Positions 22,835 through 29,650 of a stretch of DNA of 29,650 nt are shown one piece after another. This DNA comes from a virus. Under the pieces are notes generated by a model. The model was not told where the DNA came from. It made no database searches and saw only the letters and a program-made list of their open reading frames with translations. The DNA lies in the IMG/VR virus record IMGVR_UViG_3300035661_000263, positions 1 through 29,650 of that record. One strand, 5' to 3'. Numbering within the stretch: the stretch's first letter is position 1; each line of letters starts with the position of its first letter. Made by a program: the position numbers and the translations under genes.

Positions 22835-24424
22835 TCATATACGATATGTTGTCTTAAAGGCATTACGATCTATATTCAAAATACTATTATTATCGTAAGA
22901 CTCGTTTTTAAAAAACTCATCAACGTCATTTGACTTAATATCAAACTCTTTTGCTTTTCGTTTAAACCAAATAAGTTCTTTAATCGTGAGATCAGAATTG
23001 ATGTTTTTAACAGCAGCAAGCGCTCGAATCATTAGTGAAATTAATGCTCTACGTTTACTATGAACATCACTATTCATATCATAAATTTGACCTAGTGTCC
23101 TCTTAGTAACAAAGGTAGGAATAAGCTTAACAATTCTACTTAATTCACTTGGAATATGTGGTGATGTTGCAGTAGAATTATCATTCACATCAAACGCGTT
23201 ATTAAACAACTTAACTAATTTCTTTACATATTCTTGTCGTTCAGCTGATGGATCACATGCAATTTCGACAGCAGTTACAAAACGAAGCACAAGTTTCTTT
23301 AATCTGTCTATATCACGTTCATATCCTGTTCCACCTGCAGCTCTGAATTCAACATATTCATTTCCATTAGATAGTTTTCCAAAATTTACACTGTAATACT
23401 TATCAGAACTTAGGTAACGTTCTGCAATTCTTTTCATCTGGTCAAAACCACGTGGAAACTTTCCATTTTCTTTTATTTTTTCAATAAGAGTCTTTAAATG
23501 TTCTTCGGCATATGTGTTACCAATCCTATTGAACAACTCAAGTGAATATTTTTCACCCATGAAAAGAGCTAATTTGAGGAGATCTATTTTTTCACTTATA
23601 TCAGGAATACTAACATTAACATGAAATCCAGTTGAGCTATTGGTTTTTAACCCATTTTTCTCATCACTGATAAATTTACAAACAGCTTCCATATCTGAAA
23701 GAGCTTTTGAAAGATTTTGCGGAGGTGATACTATTTCTAATCCTATACCACTACTATTAATCGAAGTGTCTGGTTCAATATACCAAGCATTTAATGATTT
23801 TTTTCTTTCATGGTATTCTCTGTAAACAACAACTTTAGCATTAACAATTTTTTCGAGTGCATCAGCAAGAGTGTTAGCCACACTTGAAGAATCACTATGA
23901 TCATCTCCTTCAGCATAAATCAATGAATTAGCTATATCTTGCCACCCATATTTTGGTATTAAATTATATCTGCTTGAAAAATATGCACGATCACCTTCAA
24001 ATTCTTTGTCTAACCACGTTTCAAATGTGAGATCAGGATCGTAATTTTTTTCCCATTCGCGTTCAGCTTTTTTCCGGGCGGCTTCTTCGTTATCATCCTC
24101 ATCATCGCTGTCTTCAAGAAAGTCCATCCAATTCGAATAAACAAATTCATCTTTTAAGTCTGCTTTCCAGTTTTCATAATCTCTTTCGATGGTATGCCAA
24201 ACGTTGCGCGGCGCATCAAACCATTCAATAAAATCATCAAGAGTAACAAAATCTGAAATATCTAGTATTTCTCTATCGTCATTTTTTGAAAAATATGGCG
24301 AATTAGGTTCTACTGATATTTCAAATTCAAATCCTACACGCGCAACATCACCTAGTCGTTTTTCCGTATCGCTAAATGTAGCCATGTTCATGGCCTTTTC
24401 TGAGAGAAAATCAAGTAATTTCAT
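22835..24424 (-). CDS. Amidoligase-like enzyme, possible head cargo
   Basis: 529 residues. Motifs come in the order of the putative amidoligase (glutamine-synthetase-like, COOH-NH2 ligase) family: RVGFEFEI (29-36), WYIEPDTSI (214-222), GLEIVSPP (228-235), TGFHVNVS (265-272) and EYVEFRAAGGTGYE (356-369). Such enzymes form amide bonds using ATP. A strongly acidic insert (about 104-125) is unusual. The N terminus MKLLDFLSE, then KA, is a loose version of the cargo leader with an L-x-E site. It lies between gp14 and the plus-strand endonuclease, with which it is convergent across 66 bases lacking a clear terminator. Substrate unknown; cell wall or protein tagging are both possible. Confidence 0.62.
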   Translation of the reverse strand: MKLLDFLSEKAMNMATFSDTEKRLGDVARVGFEFEISVEPNSPYFSKNDDREILDISDFVTLDDFIEWFDAPRNVWHTIERDYENWKADLKDEFVYSNWMDFLEDSDDEDDNEEAARKKAEREWEKNYDPDLTFETWLDKEFEGDRAYFSSRYNLIPKYGWQDIANSLIYAEGDDHSDSSSVANTLADALEKIVNAKVVVYREYHERKKSLNAWYIEPDTSINSSGIGLEIVSPPQNLSKALSDMEAVCKFISDEKNGLKTNSSTGFHVNVSIPDISEKIDLLKLALFMGEKYSLELFNRIGNTYAEEHLKTLIEKIKENGKFPRGFDQMKRIAERYLSSDKYYSVNFGKLSNGNEYVEFRAAGGTGYERDIDRLKKLVLRFVTAVEIACDPSAERQEYVKKLVKLFNNAFDVNDNSTATSPHIPSELSRIVKLIPTFVTKRTLGQIYDMNSDVHSKRRALISLMIRALAAVKNINSDLTIKELIWFKRKAKEFDIKSNDVDEFFKNESYDNNSILNIDRNAFKTTYRI

Positions 24425-24526
24425 TAGGTAAAAATTCCCTTATATCAAATACAACTGTCATTATCAAATAGTTATCATTGTAGGATGCAAAAGTATGTTT
24501 TTCTTTTACAATAAGATGAGTTGAAG

Positions 24527-26425
24527 TTATATTGTTTTCTTTCCTAACCCTTGTTTAGTATTAGATTGCAAAATATCTCGTACAGATGGTTTGTGAGAGC
24601 TGTACTGTCCACGGCGATCTGTTTCCATGTAGATCCAACGATTCTTCAAAGCTGAAAACCTGTAAAGACGTGGTGGAATCTTTGTTTCTGGCGGATAGTA
24701 CAATCTGAAATAATCACCATCAGAAACTGTAGAAATATCTGGTAGCGCGAAGCCCTCACCATAAGGTTCCCCATTTGGTGGTAAACCATCTTCAATATAG
24801 ATATTTTGAGCTCCACCAGGTAAAGGTATTGGGTCTGGGGCCTTAGGTTGACCTTTAGCGTTTGGAGCTGCTTGCTTAGGTGGAAGTGGTGAACCAACAG
24901 TAGAACGCTGGTCATCTGAACCAGTTTCAGGTACTCTACTTGCAGCTTCTTTTTGTATCTCTTCTGTTTGAGTTAAAGGAGTAACATCAAGTTGTTCCCC
25001 AACACCATCAGCTAGAATTGAATCAGGAATAAGGTACTTCTGTGTGTCAAGCGTACCAAAAATATCTCGCGTCTCTTGAGATGGAAGCGCTTGCTGTGCT
25101 TGAAAACGATACAAAACTGGGTTCCACTGTGGGCCAAATCCTTCTGATGCCCAGCCAGTGTCAGTGACTTCTAAGAACTTCCTAATTGGACGAAGATTAT
25201 GATCATACTGCATCTCAGGAATAACTTCTATGATGTCACCAACAACAATAGGTCTACCAAGTGTCTGCACCATCGTGTTAAACGAGGTGGTGAAGTTATA
25301 TTGATCAAGTATGTTTATACCAAACTTTGCTAGATCGGATACAGAATCAGTTGGGTTGTATTGCACCTTTAGAAGGAATGGAACCTTAGCATAATCACGA
25401 TCTCTATTTTCATTGAAGAAAAGATCTTGAATATTGTTGATATCTGTTGGCGCTGAATCAAGAACATCTAGAGCTAGCACTTCCCAATTTCCTGTTCCTG
25501 TGAATAATGTTGGAACAAGCCTAACAGCTTTTACGTATAATTCTGATTGGAAATTAATTGTTTGTGGAAGTGGTGATTGAACTAAATTGTAAATTCCTAC
25601 TCTTTTCCAAACATAGTTGATAGCTATTGTAAACATATCGTTTACAGTAAACGGAATTGAGCCTGCATTGATAGTAAAGTTTATAAACGTGCTAGAAAAT
25701 AATTTCCCTACAGCAGCGACACCAAGAGAAACAGTGGTGCCATTTGGCATAGTTGCAAAGACAATGAATGTTGTTGGCGAATTTGCTACTGCTGTAACTA
25801 TGCTCTGAGTAGTATCTGATCCAAGACTATTGATAGAAAGAGTTCCATTACCAGTTCCGCTGAACAAGGTTGAACCAACTTCACATGAACCATCAGTAAT
25901 CTCAGCTCGTACTTGCTTAGCCCAAAAATTAGGAATAGATGACTGTGTGATTTGTAGAGCTGCAACCTTCTTCCAATTTGGTTTCTCTGGTTCATATTCT
26001 GAACCACCAGTTGGAATAGTCTTTATACCAAAGTCAGCACCAACATACGCATTTCCAGCAACACTTGCCCCAGTTTGAATAGAACGCCATGGTAATGAAC
26101 CAGAGTTTATTCCAGAAGCAGGATATCCTGGAAAAGCCGTAGAAGCGAAGATGCTTGCTTCAGTTAAAAGCGAACCATTCCCTTGTTCATGGACTCCTAG
26201 CAGCTTATAGACATTTATTGGCGCACCACTTATGCTTAGTGATTCAGCAACATATGATTCTTGGCGTTTTTGATCAGTTTGCTGGCAAAAATCGGGGTTG
26301 ATAGAGTTAATCTCCCATTGCCCAATGCAAAGATCAGCTGGAACAAACGGTTGATTTACCGGCGTTATTTCATTGTTTGGATTATTAAGGCTACCACCGC
26401 CATCTTCACAAGGTAATGTTGCCAT
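24527..26425 (-). CDS. 14: Neck protein (gp14-like), enlarged
   Basis: 632 residues against 256 in T4 gp14. Early YVAESLSISGAPINVYKL matches the gp14 VAES motif. Late RPIVVGDIIEVIPEMQYDHN, then RKFLEVTDTGW and PVLYRFQAQ, matches the gp14 block that defines a pocket between two strands. About residues 120-335 are extra and include a beta module with GTGNGTL and INFTINAGSIPF (188-270) related to those in the sheath. A Pro-rich linker (about 500-545) and a final domain (DYFRLYYPPETKIPPRLYRF) follow. gp14 joins gp13 in the head-tail neck. A candidate late promoter lies 33 nt before the start, and a GAGAAAAG ribosome binding site is visible. Confidence 0.68.
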   Translation of the reverse strand: MATLPCEDGGGSLNNPNNEITPVNQPFVPADLCIGQWEINSINPDFCQQTDQKRQESYVAESLSISGAPINVYKLLGVHEQGNGSLLTEASIFASTAFPGYPASGINSGSLPWRSIQTGASVAGNAYVGADFGIKTIPTGGSEYEPEKPNWKKVAALQITQSSIPNFWAKQVRAEITDGSCEVGSTLFSGTGNGTLSINSLGSDTTQSIVTAVANSPTTFIVFATMPNGTTVSLGVAAVGKLFSSTFINFTINAGSIPFTVNDMFTIAINYVWKRVGIYNLVQSPLPQTINFQSELYVKAVRLVPTLFTGTGNWEVLALDVLDSAPTDINNIQDLFFNENRDRDYAKVPFLLKVQYNPTDSVSDLAKFGINILDQYNFTTSFNTMVQTLGRPIVVGDIIEVIPEMQYDHNLRPIRKFLEVTDTGWASEGFGPQWNPVLYRFQAQQALPSQETRDIFGTLDTQKYLIPDSILADGVGEQLDVTPLTQTEEIQKEAASRVPETGSDDQRSTVGSPLPPKQAAPNAKGQPKAPDPIPLPGGAQNIYIEDGLPPNGEPYGEGFALPDISTVSDGDYFRLYYPPETKIPPRLYRFSALKNRWIYMETDRRGQYSSHKPSVRDILQSNTKQGLGKKTI

Positions 26426-26457
26426 TATACTTTTCTCATTATTCTAAAATCATCTTA

Positions 26458-26465
26458 TATTTACA
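26458..26465 (-). promoter_or_regulatory. Candidate late promoter (TGTAAATA)
   Basis: Minus-strand TGTAAATA 33 nt before the gp14-like start, within the 105-base gap behind gp13. Confidence 0.45.
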
Positions 26466-26530
26466 ACATAATAAAGATTGTATGTAGAGCTTTAGCCACA
26501 TTTTATTAAAGAAATGCTACAAAACATTAG

Positions 26531-28402
26531 TCAGCCAATCATGAACGCGGTGTTACCAAAGTTTACGCCCCCATTTCCAACTTCATAGTCAAGAATCTGA
26601 CGTAGAAGTTCTGTTTGTTTTTCACTTGCTATCGATAAAAGTTCTGCACCATTTAGAGTAATACCACCATTAGGACCTGGAAGGGTACCATACTTAGAAC
26701 GAATCATACCTAACGTTTCAATCAATTCAGATTCTGCCCATCCCTGAAGCCACTGTTTTGCCCAACGATCCACAAGAAGTTCTTGCTCAGTGCGTTCAAC
26801 AACAACTTCAAGAACAACACGTTCCTCTTGATTAACTAGACGTCTTAAAATGGTAAGCTGTCGTGATACTTCATCCCACGTAAAAACAAGGTCACCAGCA
26901 AAGATTCTATCGAATTGTTCTGAAAGTTGTTGAAATAAATGAATTGATGTTAAATCAATCATCTCACCTTGAAACAACTGATTAAAAAATGCTTGTGCAT
27001 AAAGACCTGTATCTGAAGAAAAACTATTCAAACCTAACATATTAACACGATGAACCTTAATAACATTTACGATTCTGTCCGTTTTATTACGTGGGTCATT
27101 TAGATAGTATGTTGTTTGTCCTTGCTTTAATGTTATTAGGATGTGACAATGTGCGTACGCATTATCCGATCTCTGCCTAAACGTATCAAGTGCATTATCA
27201 ATAGCGATTTGAAAATGCTCCTCAGAAAGTTCAACGCACACCTGAGGGTACCCTAACTGATGCTTAAGAACATTTATAAGACGCAAACGTTCACTTGGTG
27301 AACCATCAGTACCTACACCAAGTCTATCAGATGTTGGTGAACCTTCACTGTCTGTGTCGGCTTTAGTCCAGCTGGTTCCATCCCATACAAGTAGGTCACG
27401 CTTGCTAGAATCATAGAAGAAATCTCCAACTTGTGGAATATTTGGGTCAACTGTTCCATACGCTGGATCTCCAATGCTAATAGGGTACCAGGTTAAACCA
27501 CCATCACTTGACACTTGCATCAAGTCAGGCGTTGGGGAAAACCATCCACCTAATGTATAAACTTGGAGAAGAACTGTTGATGGACCACCAACAGTTGGTT
27601 TAAGTGTTAGATGTATAAACTCGCCAATTGTTGGTGTTGTTGGATAATCCCCAGATACAGTTGCTCCAGCATATGGCACCCAGCTAGCTCCAAGCTTTAC
27701 TCGAGTATTTGATGAATTACAAACAACCCATGTATGACCGTCAAAGAATTTAAGGTTTTGATCAGTTTCATTAAAGAACAAATAGTTAATACCGATTGGC
27801 GGCCTAATTCCTACTGGAATAGTCTTATCTGTAGCTACAACCCATGCCTGTAATGATGCATTCCAAACAAATACATTGTTTGAAGAAGGCTCATAGTATA
27901 CTTGACCATTGTAAGGGTTCTCTGGTGCTATATTAGAGCGTGGAATCGCTCCTGCATACGTTTGGAAACCCTTATCAAATAGTGATGTCTCAACAGGATA
28001 TGATTGTTTACCAATCGTGTAGTACTGTAGAGCATTTGATGCTGCATGAATGGACGCATAGTATAACTTATTGGGATCAATGTTAAAAACATCAACCGAA
28101 GTTTGGTTGACATTATCCCCAAAGAACCCGTAAAATGCTGCAACAACGTGCGCGTTTCCAATTTTATCAGCAGGTGCAGCCCAATCTGTAGACGCGTGAT
28201 ATCTTGTTCCGTCAACTGGAAATTCTTCTGGTGTAAACTTTTGTTCAGATAATAGAACAACAGCTCCATCATAGACAAGCGAAGGAGATGGAATATTCCA
28301 TGTCAATCTTATAGATGTCGGTGTTAACTTTGTTACCGTGATGTTTATAAGACGGCCATCAATCCAAAGTTGATGAGATGTAAGTTGAATTTGATCTGAC
28401 AT
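26531..28402 (-). CDS. 13: Neck protein (gp13-like) with large N-terminal extension
   Basis: 623 residues against 309 in T4. The last roughly 250 residues (from RLRLINVLKHQLGYP through VELSEEHFQIAIDNALDTFR, YYLNDP, FDRIFAGDLVFTWDE and WAKQWLQGWAESELIETLG) are a gp13-type neck protein. The N-terminal part begins with a fibronectin-III-like domain (LTPTSIRLTWNIPSP, KLYYASIHAASN, about 25-145). It continues with at least three short motifs ending in a Trp strand (NVFVWNASLQAWVV, LKFFDGHTWVV, LLVWDGTSW). The extension probably projects from the virion neck and may bind a surface or decorate the collar. A candidate late promoter lies 32 nt before the start. Confidence 0.78.
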   Translation of the reverse strand: MSDQIQLTSHQLWIDGRLINITVTKLTPTSIRLTWNIPSPSLVYDGAVVLLSEQKFTPEEFPVDGTRYHASTDWAAPADKIGNAHVVAAFYGFFGDNVNQTSVDVFNIDPNKLYYASIHAASNALQYYTIGKQSYPVETSLFDKGFQTYAGAIPRSNIAPENPYNGQVYYEPSSNNVFVWNASLQAWVVATDKTIPVGIRPPIGINYLFFNETDQNLKFFDGHTWVVCNSSNTRVKLGASWVPYAGATVSGDYPTTPTIGEFIHLTLKPTVGGPSTVLLQVYTLGGWFSPTPDLMQVSSDGGLTWYPISIGDPAYGTVDPNIPQVGDFFYDSSKRDLLVWDGTSWTKADTDSEGSPTSDRLGVGTDGSPSERLRLINVLKHQLGYPQVCVELSEEHFQIAIDNALDTFRQRSDNAYAHCHILITLKQGQTTYYLNDPRNKTDRIVNVIKVHRVNMLGLNSFSSDTGLYAQAFFNQLFQGEMIDLTSIHLFQQLSEQFDRIFAGDLVFTWDEVSRQLTILRRLVNQEERVVLEVVVERTEQELLVDRWAKQWLQGWAESELIETLGMIRSKYGTLPGPNGGITLNGAELLSIASEKQTELLRQILDYEVGNGGVNFGNTAFMIG

Positions 28403-28433
28403 TTATCAGGCCCTAAAAATTGTTACATATGTG

Positions 28434-28441
28434 TATTTATG
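28434..28441 (-). promoter_or_regulatory. Candidate late promoter (CATAAATA)
   Basis: Minus-strand CATAAATA 32 nt before the gp13 start, just behind the epimerase stop. Confidence 0.55.
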
Positions 28442-28445
28442 ATTC

Positions 28446-29357
28446 TTAGTCGTGTTGACACCCCATATGAATCCAATTACGAATGTGGGTCAAAACATCT
28501 ATTTTAGGTGCCCACCCTTCTGGCCAAAGAGTAGTATCAGCTTTTGTCAATGGCGGATCACCCGGTCTAGCAGGTTGAGGATCAACAGTTAAACCTGCTT
28601 CGCTAAATTCTTTAATTATGTCATTTACTGAAATATGCCCTGTTCCAGACCCAAGTTCATAAACTGGTTTAAATGTGTTTTGCTGCACATCACGCATGAC
28701 AAGAATAATTCCCTGAACTACATCTAAGACGTGTGTGTAATCGCGTCGATTTTCACCTGTGCCAAAAAGTGGAAGTGGTGTTTTAGTTCTTAAAGCAGTC
28801 TTGCATCTTCTGATTAGTGTAGTATAATTGCCATTATCTTTTTCACCAGGACCATACACGTTGAACAGGCGTACATTAGTTGCTTTTACATTAAAAGTTT
28901 CTCTATATGTGTTAATAATCTGTTCACCCATCTTCTTACTAAGGGCATAAGGGTTCTTATCACAATCAGCCCACACTACTGAACTGCTTGAAATGTTGAT
29001 AAGAGGAATGCCTGCTTTTCTACAGTATTCTGCAGCAAAAATAGTTGAATTAACATTGTTCTTAATGACACGCGCCGGCGCGTTCAGCGATATGCCTACT
29101 CTAGGAATAGCAGCTAAATGAATAACAAGATCATATTTTACAGGATCGCCTAAGATATCACGAAGATTAGCAGTATCAAATTGAATCATTCTTTGTTCAA
29201 AGAACAAAGAACAATCTTGAGGATAGAAAAAATTAGCATGACAAGGGACGCTTGCATCATAATCTACTACAGTAACGCTGTAGCCAAGATCAATTAGTGA
29301 CATTACTAAATGTTGGCCAATAAATCCCTGACCACCAGTTACGAGTATATTGTTCAT
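28446..29357 (-). CDS. NAD-dependent nucleotide-sugar epimerase/dehydratase (extended SDR)
   Basis: 303 residues, the normal length for the family. TGGQGFIG (7-14) is the NAD-binding glycine motif. VVDYD marks the acidic end of strand 2, HLAAIPRVG the strand-4 motif, SSSS (123-126) the catalytic Ser and YALSK (Tyr137, Lys141) the catalytic pair. VRLFNVYGPGE and RRDYTHVLDVV are typical of UDP-sugar epimerases and dehydratases such as GalE. The exact substrate cannot be read. Next to neck genes it may make sugars for virion or DNA glycosylation, or alter host surface glycans. Start codon context is weak. Confidence 0.85.
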   Translation of the reverse strand: MNNILVTGGQGFIGQHLVMSLIDLGYSVTVVDYDASVPCHANFFYPQDCSLFFEQRMIQFDTANLRDILGDPVKYDLVIHLAAIPRVGISLNAPARVIKNNVNSTIFAAEYCRKAGIPLINISSSSVVWADCDKNPYALSKKMGEQIINTYRETFNVKATNVRLFNVYGPGEKDNGNYTTLIRRCKTALRTKTPLPLFGTGENRRDYTHVLDVVQGIILVMRDVQQNTFKPVYELGSGTGHISVNDIIKEFSEAGLTVDPQPARPGDPPLTKADTTLWPEGWAPKIDVLTHIRNWIHMGCQHD

Positions 29358-29366
29358 TTTGATAAG

Positions 29367-29374
29367 TGTAAATA
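29367..29374 (+). promoter_or_regulatory. Candidate late promoter (TGTAAATA), plus strand
   Basis: Plus-strand TGTAAATA ending 20 nt before the LysM-like ATG, in the 37-base gap between divergent genes. The leader is shorter than for the minus-strand genes. Confidence 0.35.
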
Positions 29375-29394
29375 AAAATATCTAAGGAGGATGT

Positions 29395-29625
29395 ATGAAA
29401 GATAGACCAAAAACAATTGACCACTTATTTATGCCAGGCGAAACAGTTGTCGCGGCCATAAAAAAGTACAATTTTTATGATGTAACTAATGATGAAATGA
29501 AAATTCTTTTAGAGCAGTTCAAGCACTGTAATCCAGACTTGCAGATACCTAGACCTGGAATGGCGGTTCTTATTCCTATCTTAGCACGACATCAAGAAAG
29601 AGCATTTTGTAAAAAAACACAGTAA
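29395..29625 (+). CDS. Small LysM-like protein
   Basis: 76 residues. MPGETVVAAIKKYNF, then a helix, then CNPDLQIPRPGMAVLIP follows the LysM plan (GdTl-x-x-Ia-x-x-y ... NP-x-x-x-I-x-pG-x-x-l-x-IP), giving one domain over about residues 13-63. LysM domains bind peptidoglycan or, in phage baseplate proteins such as gp53, serve as structural modules. A very strong ribosome binding site (AAGGAGG, 4 nt before the ATG) supports the start. No signal peptide. It is divergent from the epimerase. Confidence 0.65.
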   Translation: MKDRPKTIDHLFMPGETVVAAIKKYNFYDVTNDEMKILLEQFKHCNPDLQIPRPGMAVLIPILARHQERAFCKKTQ

Positions 29626-29650
29626 AAATTTACTAGTGTGGTTGCTTAAC

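Noticed and set aside
23640-24431. Short plus-strand frames opposite the amidoligase-like gene
   Set aside because: No ribosome binding site, no recognisable motif, and they lie over a well-supported gene.
24425-24526. Promoter or terminator in the gap behind gp14
   Set aside because: AT-rich with no convincing late motif at the usual distance and no stable hairpin.
1-29650. tRNA genes, rRNA, insertion sequences, integrase or attachment sites
   Set aside because: None could be recognised by reading both strands; small RNA genes without obvious structure could have been missed.

Overview
The window is part of the late, virion-structural region of a large contractile-tailed phage with a T4-like architecture. 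Neck proteins (gp13-like, gp14-like), the tail sheath terminator (gp15-like), tail sheath (gp18), tail tube (gp19), two gp4-like head-completion nucleases and a probable small terminase subunit (gp16-like) are recognisable in translation. The DNA is AT-rich. Nearly everything reads on the minus strand, so transcription runs from high to low coordinates. No host gene, integrase, rRNA or tRNA was seen, and the host cannot be named from this sequence.

Layout in transcription order. 29.4-28.4 kb: a small LysM-like gene on the plus strand and a nucleotide-sugar epimerase. 28.4-24.5 kb: enlarged neck proteins, gp13 with about 370 extra N-terminal residues and gp14 with an inserted beta-rich module. 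24.4-22.8 kb: an amidoligase-like enzyme. 22.8-21.1 kb: a plus-strand homing-type endonuclease whose start codon abuts that of gp15. 21.1-18.3 kb: gp15 and sheath, closed by a terminator. 18.2-15.4 kb: a second endonuclease, a frameshifted small gene and an isolated ADP-ribosyltransferase (ART)-like gene. 15.3-14.1 kb: tail tube and a Ser-rich repeat protein, closed by a UUCG-loop terminator. 14.1-11.3 kb: a tube-like protein, tandem gp4-like nucleases and the small terminase. 11.3 kb to the left edge: a dense array of paralogous genes.

The array is the most unusual part. Ten complete genes and one cut by the window edge (ten in the array, one at 15.4-16.2 kb in the tail region) form three related groups. 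They share an apparent ART signature: an early strand ending YRG, a central strand resembling the STS motif, and a late Glu at the start of a strand. Nearly all begin with a short leader of the form M-I-[ST]-F-K-x-[FY]-[LI]-x-E. The same leader opens an otherwise unrelated P-loop kinase, and looser versions open an acidic KOW-like protein and the amidoligase-like protein. It resembles the capsid-targeting leader of T4 internal head proteins, including a [LI]-x-E site of the type cut by the prohead protease gp21. My reading, which is inference, is that this locus encodes a packaged and injected effector arsenal: an expanded, diversified analogue of T4 Alt plus a kinase and possibly a ligase.

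A candidate late-promoter motif (NNTAAATA, compare T4 TATAAATA) lies 32-34 nt before the start codons of six genes (28402, 26425, 18245, 16602, 14089 and 5454), and similar motifs occur further upstream of sheath and tube. Most array genes have no such motif of their own. They appear to be read late from the upstream operons, which fits loading into the head during assembly.
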